Assembly: GCA_045617105.1 (NCBI GenBank)
Contig: JAZLHW010000038.1
Location: 1 to 18,586 of the forward strand
Source of the DNA: CALELM01 sp045617105
GTDB taxonomy: Bacteria; Bacillota; Negativicutes; Selenomonadales; Selenomonadaceae
DNA length: 18,586 nucleotides
Direction: 5' to 3'
Both the position numbers and the translations under genes were made by a program. Below, piece after piece: positions 1 to 7,629 of the stretch (position 1 is the first letter of the stretch; each line of letters opens with the position of its first letter). Below the pieces are notes generated by a model that was not told the DNA's origin, ran no database searches, and saw nothing but the letters and a program-made list of their open reading frames with translations.

Positions 1-98
1 TTTCAACGAAGCGGGAGATATGCTCACCGCTTGTTAAAATTTGGCTTCCCCCACTTACAGCAAGCTGTTGAAGAAGGGGACATCTTAGCTTCGTTATA
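1..98. repeat. Dispersed structured repeat, copy 1
   Basis: A unit of about 91 bases (5-95) is bounded by the inverted repeat AACGAAGC (5-12) / GCTTCGTT (88-95). Inside are two further potential stems: GCGG-GAG...CTC-A-CCGC near 11-30, and ACAGC-AA-GCTGT near 57-68 nested within TCCCC/GGGGA. A near-identical copy lies at 14513-14608 and a palindromic relative at 11634-11703. The flanks TTTC on the left and AT on the right are shared with the 14.5 kb copy, so the true unit may be slightly longer and may begin before the window. No coding potential is seen. Confidence 0.8.
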
Positions 99-146
99 CT
101 TTCAAATATAATATTTTGTAATATACTATTTTAAGAGGGAATCGCC

Positions 147-1532
147 ATGCGTTTTATTGACAGAATTAACGAAATAACAACTTTAGAAAAGGAATATAAG
201 CGCAGCAATGCTTCAATGGTTGTCATCTTCGGACGCCGTCGTGTTGGCAAAACAGAACTGATTCGTCACTTTATTCAAGATAAACCATCCCTTTATTTTC
301 TGGCTACTGAAGAATCCGAATCCATGAATCGTGCGGCCTTTCAGGAACAAGCAGCTGACTTTTTGAACAGTGACTTGCTTCGTGGAAGCTCCATTGACCG
401 TTGGGAACTGCTTTTTCAGCAACTGGTACTGGCAGCAACCGACCAACGACTGGTCATTGTTATAGACGAGTTCCAATATATCGGCAAAAGCGAACCTGCC
501 TTCCTTTCCGTATTTCAACGCATCTGGGATACCATGCTCAGCAAAGCCAATGTAATGGTTATTCTCTGTGGTTCCTTAGTATCCATGATGATGTCCCAGA
601 CCCTAAATTACGACTCGCCCCTTTATGGCCGCCGTACCGCACAGATAAAACTTCGCCCCATAAAATTCAATCACTATCACGAATTTTTTGATGACGCACC
701 TTCGGAAAAGGAACTCATCAAACGCTACAGTATCACTGGCGGCGTTCCTAAATATGTAGAAATGTTCCAACAATCACATGATCTGCGAGAAACGATCCGT
801 GACAGCCTGCTGAATTCCTCCAGCTATCTTTTCGATGAACCCAATTTCCTGCTCCAAAAGGAAGTTACTGACATTGGAAGCTACTTTTCAATTTTGCGTA
901 TCATAGCAGCCGGCAACCATAAGCCATCCAAAATATCTGCCTTGATACAGCAGAAGCAAACCAACCTGCCTCGTTACCTCAAGGTTCTGATTGAACTTGA
1001 CCTATTGGAGCGTGAGATTCCCATAACAGAAGCCAATCCTGATAAAAGCAAAAAGGGCCTCTATCAGATAAAAGATAACTTCATCAAATTCTGGTTCCAA
1101 TTCGTCTATCCCAATCGCAGCTATATTGAAATGGGACACTCTGATGTAGTCCTGAACCGCTTGGAAAAAAATTTCATTGACAACCATGTCAGTTTCGTCT
1201 ACGAAGATATCTGCAGGGAAAAGCTATGGGAACTTTCAGCTGAGGGACGGCTCCCCGGCATACTGGAAAAAGTTGGCCGCTGGTGGGACAATACGCATGA
1301 GATAGATGTTGTTGGTCTCTCCGAAGCAAATCATCTTCTCGTAGTCGGAGAATGCAAATACTGGAGCGACACCGTAGGCCCAAATAACCTTGCCCAGTTG
1401 GAGCAAAAAGCTTCTTTTATAGACTGGCATAAGGAAAAACGAAAAACCATCTATATACTGTTCAGTGTCAATGGCTTTAGTGATGACCTGAAAAGCATTA
1501 TTACCGAACGTGAGGATGTCATACTTGTCTGA
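147..1532 (+). CDS. AAA-type ATPase with C-terminal PD-(D/E)XK-like (DUF234-type) domain
   Basis: This is a predicted ATP-binding protein of the archaeal-type ATPase/DUF234 family (461 aa). The Walker A motif GRRRVGKT is at residues 29-36 and the Walker B motif LVIVIDEF at 102-109. The middle part (about 200-330) looks like the helical lid and winged-helix region usual in this family. The C-terminus carries D387, then E402-C-K404 in a strand-rich context, which fits the PD-(D/E)XK nuclease-like fold reported for DUF234 proteins. The ATG at 147 has a good ribosome binding site (GAGGG, 7-8 bases upstream). A TATAAT lies at 107-112, just past the repeat at 1-98. The gene stands alone, with a convergent gene downstream. 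The cellular role of this family is not established; defence or mobile-element links are often suspected. Family call is confident, function is not. Confidence 0.85.
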   Translation: MRFIDRINEITTLEKEYKRSNASMVVIFGRRRVGKTELIRHFIQDKPSLYFLATEESESMNRAAFQEQAADFLNSDLLRGSSIDRWELLFQQLVLAATDQRLVIVIDEFQYIGKSEPAFLSVFQRIWDTMLSKANVMVILCGSLVSMMMSQTLNYDSPLYGRRTAQIKLRPIKFNHYHEFFDDAPSEKELIKRYSITGGVPKYVEMFQQSHDLRETIRDSLLNSSSYLFDEPNFLLQKEVTDIGSYFSILRIIAAGNHKPSKISALIQQKQTNLPRYLKVLIELDLLEREIPITEANPDKSKKGLYQIKDNFIKFWFQFVYPNRSYIEMGHSDVVLNRLEKNFIDNHVSFVYEDICREKLWELSAEGRLPGILEKVGRWWDNTHEIDVVGLSEANHLLVVGECKYWSDTVGPNNLAQLEQKASFIDWHKEKRKTIYILFSVNGFSDDLKSIITEREDVILV

Positions 1533-1608
1533 TAGGATGCCCCTGCACGTTCGTCATAATGTCTCCTATAAATTCGCACACAAAGAAAATCTCAGGTCTT
1601 CCCATTTC

Positions 1609-2166
1609 TCAGGTATTTTTTGCAACCACTGCCCCTATAACTGCTCCTAAGACAGCCGCTGTATTGACATCGCCTTGCGAATAACGCCCATGGTTCTCAT
1701 GATCTCTTCTCTCACGTTCCCTCCGTTCTCTTTCAAGCCGCTCATGCTCCTTCCTTTGCCGTTCCCTTTCCATGTGTTCACGATGTTCACGTTCTCTCCG
1801 TTCTCTTTCGAGCCGCTCACGCTCCTGCTTCTGCCGTTCCCATTCCGCACGTTCACGTTCTTTTTGTTCTCTTTCCACCCGCTCTCGCTCACGTCTCTCT
1901 CGTTCCTTTTCCATGCGCTCACGCTGGTGTTCCCTTTCTATCCGCTGACGTTCTCTTTCGAGCCGCTCACGCTCCTGTTTCTGACGTTCTCGCTCAATTC
2001 TCTGCTGTTCCGATTCCGGCCCATGCGGATGAGGCCCATTGCCATGGTGAAAAGCAGCCACTGGCGGGGCAGCCAAAGCAACAGGCACGGCTATCGTGCC
2101 TGCCATTCCCCAAGACATGATGCCGCACATCGTGACAGCTATCGTTTTTCTAAAAACATTCTTCAT
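1609..2166 (-). CDS. Exported Arg/Glu-rich single-helix-like protein
   Basis: The product (185 aa) has a signal peptide: K/R-containing start, hydrophobic residues about 9-30, and an ALA|A-like cleavage site near residue 32. A short His/Pro/Gly stretch follows. Then about 110 residues (50-160) consist almost entirely of alternating Glu and Arg in RERxRLERER-type units. Such E/R sequences usually form a stable single alpha helix or coiled coil. The last 20 residues end in a small-residue hydrophobic segment (AAVLGAVIGAVVA), resembling a glycine-zipper membrane or self-association motif. A ribosome binding site (AAGGA) lies about 12 bases upstream, a rather long spacing. It follows 2203-2481 by 36 bases on the same strand, so the two are probably one operon of small exported proteins. 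I do not recognise a named family. The function is unknown; a periplasmic spacer or envelope-tethering role is only a guess. Confidence 0.75.
   Translation of the reverse strand: MKNVFRKTIAVTMCGIMSWGMAGTIAVPVALAAPPVAAFHHGNGPHPHGPESEQQRIERERQKQERERLERERQRIEREHQRERMEKERERRERERVEREQKERERAEWERQKQERERLERERREREHREHMERERQRKEHERLERERRERERRDHENHGRYSQGDVNTAAVLGAVIGAVVAKNT
1724..1977. repeat. Imperfect internal repeats encoding the E/R-rich helix
   Basis: On the + strand a word beginning CGTTCTCTTTC(A/G)AGCCGCTCA recurs at 1724, 1799 and 1949. The last two are identical over about 29 bases. The spacings are 75 and 150 bases, equal to 25 and 50 codons, with more diverged units between. The reading frame is kept throughout, so the array probably expands and contracts by whole codons and gives length variation of the exported protein. 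Confidence 0.7.
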
Positions 2167-2202
2167 AAAAAAATCATTCCTTTACAAGTATATAGTGGCA
2201 GA

Positions 2203-2481
2203 TCAATGATGCGATTTATGATGCCCATGATGATGATGTGAACGCGGCGGAGGAGGCGGGCAGCGGTGATGAGGACGTGACCGATACCACGGAGAATGCC
2301 TCCCAAAGATGACAGAAATACTCACTCCACCACCGCCGCGCCTGCAAGCATATTCTTGCTGTGTCTCCTGCGCAGCTGCCAAGGCATCCGTTGGCAATGC
2401 CGCCTCAAATGCAAAAATACTGCAAACTGCCAGCAAAACCCCTGCCATTCTTTTTTTTAATTCTGCTTTCACACCAATCAT
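2203..2481 (-). CDS. Small exported His/Pro-rich protein
   Basis: This 92-residue product starts MIGVKAELKKR, followed by a hydrophobic core and a DALA|A-type signal peptidase site near residue 35. The mature part is about 57 residues: a Gly run (49-52), a short strand-like GVSISVIFG (52-60), a Pro run (75-79) and a His-rich tail with eleven His from residue 62 on. Cys46 and Cys74 are the only mature cysteines. The tail suggests metal binding in the periplasm, which is an inference from composition only. The start is uncertain: an in-frame TTG at 2499 would add six residues, but the ATG at 2481 gives a normal signal peptide. It is 36 bases upstream of the E/R-rich gene and probably cotranscribed with it. 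No family recognised. Confidence 0.65.
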   Translation of the reverse strand: MIGVKAELKKRMAGVLLAVCSIFAFEAALPTDALAAAQETQQEYACRRGGGGVSISVIFGRHSPWYRSRPHHRCPPPPPRSHHHHGHHKSHH

Positions 2482-2626
2482 CTCACTTTCTGTCCACAAA
2501 ACATAATTTCTCGCTGATGCTCAGCTTCTTTTTATCTTAAATGATAAACCTTCCATAAAGATGAGTTTTTCCTTAATGTTCCATAAAAAATTTCTTAAAA
2601 AACAATAAGAGAATCTGTAAAAAATA

Positions 2627-2656
2627 TTGCAAAAAAGGAAAGATATACGTTATAAT
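2627..2656 (+). promoter_or_regulatory. Sigma-70-type promoter for the HTH gene
   Basis: TTGCAA (2627-2632) and TATAAT (2651-2656) are separated by 18 bases in very AT-rich DNA. The start codon at 2700 is 43 bases downstream, with the ribosome binding site AGAAAGGA at 2683-2690. The 220-base interval 2482-2699 between the divergent genes holds otherwise only a small inverted repeat, GCTGA/TCAGC, at 2513-2525. Confidence 0.6.
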
Positions 2657-2699
2657 ACCATTATATATTTTTTGAAACATACAGAAAGGATTTGTTGTC

Positions 2700-3317
2700 A
2701 TGGAATCACGTAATCACTTGCTCCTTTCGCGAAAGGACATCGATCCCAAATATCGTCCCAAACTGGATGACATGCTCGCTATTGCAGAAGACTCCGCCTA
2801 CCTTCTCTCCTCCGAGATCCTTTCCGCCCTCCCTGGCGATGAACGTCTGACCGTCTTGATCAAATCCGGAAACTCCATCGGCATTATCGAAGACATACCC
2901 GCCAATCCAGAGGAAGGGACAGAGGAAAAATATCGCACCATCGTACTGGATGACATTGCAACTGCGACACTTGCCGAACTGATTTCCGCTCCCAAAAAGA
3001 ACCGAAAGGAATCGACCGGAAGACCTCCCAAATACAGTCTGGCACAGGAAGGAACCGATATTTTTATCCAGCATGTATACGAAGGGCAGTCCATAAAGTC
3101 CATTGCAGAAGAACATCGCATGAGCCCTACCACCGTCCAAAAGCTGCTGAACCGCTCCCGTCTGCAAGCCGCCGACAACTTCGTCAATGGCATTTGGCCG
3201 CTCTCCAAAGATTCCATTAATTGGGAAAAAAATCTGAAATTACTTCAATGGGCGATCCAGCACAGCACGGGTATCAAGCGTCAGCAGTACGAAGCTCTTT
3301 TTCAGCGAATTAAATAA
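2700..3317 (+). CDS. Orphan DNA-binding protein with resolvase-type HTH
   Basis: The product (205 aa) has three parts. Residues 1-90 are acidic, have no motif I know and may be a ligand or partner domain. Residues 107-153 begin GRPPKYSL and continue to a helix-turn-helix (SIKSIAEEHRMSPTTVQKLL). This layout closely resembles the HTH of resolvases/invertases, in which a GRPPK arm contacts the minor groove. Residues 155-205 are a basic/aromatic helical tail. There is no serine-recombinase catalytic domain, so it is not an active resolvase; a transcription regulator is more likely. The ATG at 2700 has a strong ribosome binding site. The gene is monocistronic, ends within an AT-rich palindrome (3307-3348) and is followed by a strong terminator. 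The targets are unknown. Autoregulation through the AT-rich palindrome is possible but unproven. Confidence 0.75.
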   Translation: MESRNHLLLSRKDIDPKYRPKLDDMLAIAEDSAYLLSSEILSALPGDERLTVLIKSGNSIGIIEDIPANPEEGTEEKYRTIVLDDIATATLAELISAPKKNRKESTGRPPKYSLAQEGTDIFIQHVYEGQSIKSIAEEHRMSPTTVQKLLNRSRLQAADNFVNGIWPLSKDSINWEKNLKLLQWAIQHSTGIKRQQYEALFQRIK

Positions 3318-3348
3318 TACAATATTTATTTAATGTATTATTTAATTC
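3307..3348. other. AT-rich perfect palindrome over the stop codon
   Basis: GAATTAAATAATACA (3307-3321) is perfectly complementary to TGTATTATTTAATTC (3334-3348), around a 12-base AT-only loop. The TAA stop of the HTH gene (3315-3317) lies in the left arm. There is no T-run after it, so it is not a typical intrinsic terminator. It could be an mRNA-end stabilising hairpin or a protein-binding operator. Confidence 0.7.
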
Positions 3349-3447
3349 TTAAAAACCGCCATTTGCAGGCTTTTGTTGCAAGGTTGCGATAACAATATAT
3401 ATAATTCGAAATAAATTTACATTACTCTTATTATATACTCATCTATT

Positions 3448-3490
3448 AAAACCCCGCCTTCGTTTCTTTTGCAAACGGAGACGGGGTTTT
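3448..3490. terminator. Bidirectional intrinsic terminator
   Basis: AAAACCCCG...CGTTT (3448-3465) pairs with AAACG...CGGGGTTTT (3473-3490), an 18-pair stem with one C/A mismatch and one G/U pair. A-rich and T-rich flanks give U-tracts in both directions. It sits between the convergent HTH gene and the flavin reductase gene, so it serves both. Confidence 0.85.
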
Positions 3491-3532
3491 TCTTTACAGA
3501 TTATTACATTATTCTAATTGTCTTTGTTATTG

Positions 3533-4150
3533 TTATTCATAAATGGGTTCAAAATCCTCTGCCCCATGTCCGCACATTGGGCAAGTAAAATCATTTGGCA
3601 ATGTGCTTCCCTCATGGACATATCCGCAAATTTTGCAGCGCCAGCCCTTGATAGCTTTTCCTTGGCTTTGTACTTGTGTCTTAGGCTTTACATGTTCTTG
3701 ATAATAAGCATAAGTAAGCGGTGGCTGTGTCCCAAGCATCTTAGCCTCCGTAACTTCTGCAACAAAAAGTGTATGCGTTCCCAAGTCCACCTGCGAAACG
3801 ACCTTGCCGCAAAGTACAGCACAAGCCGAACTCCCAAGATAAGGTATCCCGTTTTCCGCTATGGGAAGCTCCCAGCCCTTCATCTTGTCAACATTTCTGC
3901 CGGATTGATATCCAAAATGCGCTATGGTCTCAAACGGGACTGTCTGATCCAGAATACTGAGCGTGAACTCTCCGCCTTCCTTTAAGAGGTCACAGGTATA
4001 GTTCTTGCTGATTACCGTAAGTGCAAGCCGAACAGGATCATTCGCCGCCTGCATGCAAGTATTCGTAATGCAGGCATTGACCTTTTCCCCAGATTTCACG
4101 GCAAGCAAAAAAACACCATAACTCAAGGAATACAGGGCTTTGGTTTCCAT
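3533..4150 (-). CDS. Flavin reductase-like protein fused to rubredoxin (flavoredoxin/Hrb type)
   Basis: This 205-residue protein combines an FMN-binding flavin reductase-like domain (about 1-155; METKALYSLSYGVF start) with a C-terminal rubredoxin-like iron domain (170-205). The four iron-ligand cysteines are C172, C175, C190 and C193 (WRCKICGYVHEG and CPMCG). The short loop between the Cys pairs is the rubrerythrin-like version. In anaerobes such high-molecular-weight rubredoxins pass electrons from NAD(P)H or flavin to flavodiiron proteins that remove oxygen or nitric oxide; that role is inferred here. The start at 4150 has an excellent GGAGGTG site six bases upstream. The longer in-frame extension to 4393 is rejected because it would run through the terminator and the end of the M23 gene. 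The gene is monocistronic. Confidence 0.88.
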   Translation of the reverse strand: METKALYSLSYGVFLLAVKSGEKVNACITNTCMQAANDPVRLALTVISKNYTCDLLKEGGEFTLSILDQTVPFETIAHFGYQSGRNVDKMKGWELPIAENGIPYLGSSACAVLCGKVVSQVDLGTHTLFVAEVTEAKMLGTQPPLTYAYYQEHVKPKTQVQSQGKAIKGWRCKICGYVHEGSTLPNDFTCPMCGHGAEDFEPIYE

Positions 4151-4285
4151 TCTTGACACCTCCATAAAATGTGCAGGACTGTACGATTTTTTCATTTTTC
4201 TATATTCTACCTTCTTCCTTGCGGCAATTCTAGTGCGAATTTTATGAAAATTTTGCTTTATTTTCCCGATTTCATCATCATGCTG

Positions 4286-4321
4286 CAAAAAGGCGGCTGT
4301 GCATTTCCCGCACAACCGCCG
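4286..4321 (-). terminator. Terminator of the parAB-M23 operon
   Basis: Read on the - strand, GGCGGTTGTGC and GCACAGCCGCC form an 11-pair stem with one mismatch around a 7-base loop, followed by TTTTT. It starts 20 bases after the stop of the M23 peptidase gene. Between it and the start at 4150 nothing else is evident. Confidence 0.88.
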
Positions 4322-4340
4322 TATTTGCCCTGTAAGCCGT

Positions 4341-5327
4341 TTAATGAAGGTAACTAATAGGATTGATTGCCTGACCGTTAATTCGCACCTCATAATGGAC
4401 GTGAGGGCCTGTACTGAATCCCGTACTGCCCATATATGCTATAACCTGTCCCCTGCGAACGCTCTGGCCTGCCACGACCACTACTTGGCATGCATGGCCA
4501 TACCGTGTCATAACACCGTTTCCATGGTCAATGTCCACCATGTTCCCATAACCTCCGGAATTCCATCCTGCTACAGAAACAATGCCATCTGCCGTTGCCA
4601 GTATCGGAGTTCCCATATCATTGGCAATATCAATTCCCGGATGAAAATCCGATCCATTCCAACGCAGTCCATAAGGCGAACTTACAATGCCTTTTGCCGG
4701 CCAAATGGATGGAGTCGTGACGCTGAATCCCGGTGTGATGATGCCTCCCCCTCCATATTTCGCCTGTTGCTCCTTTATCTGTTCCTGAAGCTGGAATAGG
4801 CTTTCCTTATGCTTTGCCACATCTCTTTCCAGCTGATCTAGTACCATACTGACATTTTTTACATCAGGCTGCACATAAGGACCGCCTTGCCCATTATGCT
4901 CAAGATTTTCTTCCCCATTTTCTTGTGGGGTATCCTCTTTCTTTTCCTGCTCCTCCATAGGAGCCGCACCTGACAAACGGCGAATCTCATTCTCTACTTG
5001 AATCAACTGCTCCATTTGCTCCTGAAGCGTATTTGCTTTCTTGGACAGCTGCAGCAGCTGTTCCTGCTGGATACTGTTTACTTGGCGCAGCTCCCCGATC
5101 TCCAGCGAATCATTCCTTGAACTGAATGCACTGTACGCTGCATAGCTGAACGCTCCAATGAAAAGAAACGTTCCGATGACCGCCGATGCAATTCCAAACT
5201 GCACCAATCGAAGCGGCAGGTGGAAGCTATGCACGGTTCCACCATCATCGGGAACAATCTTGATCGTATAGATCTTGTCCTCCGACTCACCATTTTCCTT
5301 ACTCACCTGAAAATTCCTCCAAACCAT
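4341..5327 (-). CDS. Membrane-anchored M23 (LytM-type) peptidase
   Basis: The product (328 aa) is a cell-wall peptidase of family M23. It has a short cytoplasmic segment, one membrane helix (about 42-66), coiled-coil regions (about 74-118 and 160-195) flanking an acidic Glu/Pro/Gln-rich linker, and a C-terminal LytM domain (about 200-328). The zinc ligands are visible: H229 and D233 in HPGID, and H311 in HVHYE, with H309 beside it. All are intact, so an active endopeptidase is expected rather than a degenerate EnvC/NlpD-type activator. The ATG at 5327 begins two bases after the stop of the DUF4446 gene, so translation is probably coupled. An extension to 5423 within the upstream gene is unlikely. 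As last gene of the parAB operon it links wall hydrolysis to segregation only by position. Confidence 0.87.
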   Translation of the reverse strand: MVWRNFQVSKENGESEDKIYTIKIVPDDGGTVHSFHLPLRLVQFGIASAVIGTFLFIGAFSYAAYSAFSSRNDSLEIGELRQVNSIQQEQLLQLSKKANTLQEQMEQLIQVENEIRRLSGAAPMEEQEKKEDTPQENGEENLEHNGQGGPYVQPDVKNVSMVLDQLERDVAKHKESLFQLQEQIKEQQAKYGGGGIITPGFSVTTPSIWPAKGIVSSPYGLRWNGSDFHPGIDIANDMGTPILATADGIVSVAGWNSGGYGNMVDIDHGNGVMTRYGHACQVVVVAGQSVRRGQVIAYMGSTGFSTGPHVHYEVRINGQAINPISYLH

Positions 5328-5329
5328 TT

Positions 5330-5839
5330 TTATTCTTTCTTCATAGCTTCCTGCAATGACTGTTCTTCTTCCGCTGTCAGCTTGTAAGTGGATCTCCCTG
5401 CCTGAATTGGCTTCACATAACAACGGGAAACATCTCGTCCAAAAAGGCTGGACAAAATAATTCCGTCATTGTGTGCATCCAGAAGTGCCACGGAATAACT
5501 CAAATCACTTCCCATATCCTCAAATGCCGCATAGCGAACCACGCCGATACGGGTGATAGCTGTCTGCAAAAGCTTGTCTATTCGCTTGTTTTCTCCATCC
5601 AAGCGGCTGTTTTCCTTTACCACAGCCCTTGTTTCCTCAACATGCGACATCAACATCTTCTCTAGATTTGCCCCGCCTTCCACGCCAGTCATCAGCTTCT
5701 TATATTTTTTCTTCATGCTTGACAGTTGAATACACGCATAAATGGAAAGCACCAGAAAAAGAATTCCCATGACCAGAAAAAATCCTGCAACACCTATCAA
5801 ATTATCGATCAGCAGGCTATTGATTGCTTGAATATCCAA
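5330..5839 (-). CDS. DUF4446 family membrane protein
   Basis: A 169-residue protein with one N-terminal membrane helix (about 13-37), a short basic stretch (SMKKKYKKL), a helical segment (about 55-95) and a conserved soluble tail with the family hallmark motifs VVRYAAFEDMGSDLSYSVALLD and SLFGRDVSRCYVKPI. DUF4446 proteins are typically encoded directly after parB in Firmicutes, as here; their function is unknown. The start is TTG at 5839, preceded at about nine bases by AAGGGAAGAG; the nearby ATG at 5864 is in another frame. It lies downstream of parB and the parS at 5910-5925, and is followed two bases on by the M23 gene. Family call is firm. Confidence 0.88.
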   Translation of the reverse strand: MDIQAINSLLIDNLIGVAGFFLVMGILFLVLSIYACIQLSSMKKKYKKLMTGVEGGANLEKMLMSHVEETRAVVKENSRLDGENKRIDKLLQTAITRIGVVRYAAFEDMGSDLSYSVALLDAHNDGIILSSLFGRDVSRCYVKPIQAGRSTYKLTAEEEQSLQEAMKKE

Positions 5840-5909
5840 TCGAACCGACTCTTCCCTTCTTCATGAATTCATATTCGTTAATTTTACTGCATGTTTTCTT
5901 GCCTAAAAA

Positions 5910-5925
5910 TGTTTCACGTGAAACA
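5910..5925. promoter_or_regulatory. parS site 1
   Basis: TGTTTCACGTGAAACA is a perfect 16-base palindrome identical to the consensus bacterial parS. It starts the intergenic region two bases after the parB stop codon. It serves as ParB loading site and possibly as an autoregulatory element. Confidence 0.95.
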
Positions 5926-5927
5926 TT

Positions 5928-6878
5928 TTACACAAGGAATCCCTGCTGCGAGGAGAACCTCCGCAATGCTTCAATCTTTTGCTGCTTTAAATCAGCCTGT
6001 TCTGCTGTCAGCTGCTGAATAATTCGTTCTAAATCTTCTTCCGAATAAAATTCTATCTCAATTCGGCTTTTTTTCTTCCCAGTAAATATCTTTACCTGCG
6101 TTCCCAGACAATGCCGCAGCTTTTCCTCTGCATCACGGACATGAATATCCTGCGATTTATCTTCCTGTTCCTCCCTGTTCTCATCTGCATGAGGTGTTTC
6201 CTGCAGTCTCTTTACCAAGGCCTCCGCCTGACGGGCAGATAATTCCTGCTCCTGTATGATAGAGGCTGCCTCGCATTGCATCTCGTGGCTTTCCAACGAC
6301 AAAAGAGGTCTTGCCTGCCCCATGGACAAACTGCCATTTGACAAGTAGTCCTGCACCTTTGGCGCAAGCTTCAGCAACCGCAGTATATTGGCGATATGGG
6401 AACGGCTCCTTCCCAGCTTCTCTGCCATTGCCTCCTGCGTCAACTGAAATTCCTTCATCAAACGCTGATAGGCAAGAGCTTCTTCCACTACATTGAGATT
6501 TTCCCGCTGAATATTTTCTATCAAGGCGATTTCACTGGTTTCTGCATCATTGTACTCACGAATCATCGCAGGAATCTCTGCCACACCTGCCAGCTTGGCA
6601 GCCCGCAGGCGGCGTTCCCCTGCAATCAATTCATACTCCTCATTGGGCAGCTTTCGTACCAAAATAGGCTGGATCACCCCATAGGTCTGTATGGAAGTCT
6701 TGAGATCCTCCAAAGCCTTCTCATCAAATTCCTTCCTTGGCTGGTATCGATTTGCCTGAATCCTTGCAACTGGGATCTCCTGAACAGTATCCAAGGATGC
6801 CGATGGATCTGGAATTGGACGGCTTTGCAAAAGAGCACCCAGACCTTTACCCAATCCCCCACGCGCTTTACTGCCCAC
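5928..6878 (-). CDS. parB: Chromosome partition protein ParB (Spo0J)
   Basis: ParB is a CTP-dependent clamp that loads at parS and spreads along DNA to recruit SMC/ParA. The 316-residue product has the N-terminal GLGKGLGALL segment (about 8-17) that in homologues stimulates ParA, the ParB/Srx CTPase domain with GERRLRAA (87-94) and ENIQREN (121-127), a helix-turn-helix (LTQEAMAEKLGRSRSHIANI, about 146-166) and a C-terminal dimerisation region after a charged linker (about 230-260). I place the start at the GTG 6876-6878, which has AAAGGAGG nine bases upstream and gives the normal N-terminus. A longer frame to 6986 would only add residues within parA. The GTG overlaps the end of parA by 11 bases, so the genes are coupled. 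Four parS sites in this window are its targets. Confidence 0.96.
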   Translation of the reverse strand: MGSKARGGLGKGLGALLQSRPIPDPSASLDTVQEIPVARIQANRYQPRKEFDEKALEDLKTSIQTYGVIQPILVRKLPNEEYELIAGERRLRAAKLAGVAEIPAMIREYNDAETSEIALIENIQRENLNVVEEALAYQRLMKEFQLTQEAMAEKLGRSRSHIANILRLLKLAPKVQDYLSNGSLSMGQARPLLSLESHEMQCEAASIIQEQELSARQAEALVKRLQETPHADENREEQEDKSQDIHVRDAEEKLRHCLGTQVKIFTGKKKSRIEIEFYSEEDLERIIQQLTAEQADLKQQKIEALRRFSSQQGFLV

Positions 6879-7629
6879 GTTGGATAACCTCCTTTGAAAG
6901 CTCCATATAAACCTCTGCTCCCTTGGATCTTTTGTCATACGCAATGATGGGCTGACCATAAGAGGGAGCTTCTGACAAACGGACATTCCTCGGAATCATG
7001 GTCTGATAAACAGCATCTCCAAAATTTTCCCGTACCTCTGCTACTACCTGCTCCGCAAGCTTCGTGCGGGAATCATACATGGTCATCAACACGCCCTCAA
7101 CGGCAAGCTCGGCATTCAGATTGTTCCGAACGAGCTGAATCGTATTGATGAGCTGGGAAACCCCTTCCAATGCATAAAACTCACACTGGATCGGCATAAG
7201 AACAGAATCTGCCGCAGCCAAGGAATTCAGTGTCAAAAGCCCCAAGGACGGAGGACAGTCGATGATGATGTAGTCATACTGCCCGCTCACCTTATCCAGT
7301 GCCTTCTTGAGACGCATTTCTCTGGAAATGGCAGCAACCAGCTCCACCTCCGCACCTGCCAGCTCAATATTGGACGGCAGAATATCCACATCAAACTCCG
7401 TTTTTTGAATCGCCTCCTGAATATCCGTACCATTGATCAGCACATGGTAGATCGTAAAATCCAGCTCCGACTTGTTGACACCAAAGCCGCTGGTCGCGTT
7501 CCCCTGCGGGTCGCAATCCACGAGCAGGACTTTCTTTTCCTGAGAAGCAAGGCAAGCACTCAAATTCACGGAGGTAGTCGTCTTGCCCACGCCGCCCTTC
7601 TGATTTGCAACTGCTATGATCTTAGCCAA
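6868..7629 (-). CDS. parA: Chromosome partition ATPase ParA (Soj)
   Basis: ParA-type deviant Walker ATPase (253 aa), which binds DNA non-specifically in the ATP state and is stimulated by ParB. The deviant Walker A KGGVGKTT lies at residues 11-18 (signature Lys11), the switch region VDCDPQGN at 37-44, and Walker B IIIDCPPSLG at 121-130. The length is typical for Soj. The start is TTG at 7627-7629, preceded by an AGAGAAGAG stretch at about 11 bases; no in-frame ATG or GTG gives the conserved MAKIIAVANQ start. It is the first gene of the leftward operon parA-parB-DUF4446-M23. A parS site lies 160 bases upstream (7789-7804), in the divergent intergenic region. A clear promoter was not identified. 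Confidence 0.96.
   Translation of the reverse strand: MAKIIAVANQKGGVGKTTTSVNLSACLASQEKKVLLVDCDPQGNATSGFGVNKSELDFTIYHVLINGTDIQEAIQKTEFDVDILPSNIELAGAEVELVAAISREMRLKKALDKVSGQYDYIIIDCPPSLGLLTLNSLAAADSVLMPIQCEFYALEGVSQLINTIQLVRNNLNAELAVEGVLMTMYDSRTKLAEQVVAEVRENFGDAVYQTMIPRNVRLSEAPSYGQPIIAYDKRSKGAEVYMELSKEVIQRGQ

Noticed and set aside
1724..1977. Regularly spaced repeats that could suggest a CRISPR array
   Set aside because: Units are imperfect, multiples of three, in frame and encode a charged helix; there are no unique spacers or cas genes.
1675..2241. Long + strand reading frame with a hydrophobic Phe/Leu/Pro-rich product
   Set aside because: It is the complement of the Arg/Glu-codon repeats; it has no ribosome binding site, and the - strand frame has a signal peptide and sensible composition.
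4151..4393. N-terminal extension of the flavin reductase-rubredoxin gene
   Set aside because: It would read through a terminator and the end of the M23 gene, while a strong ribosome binding site precedes the ATG at 4150.
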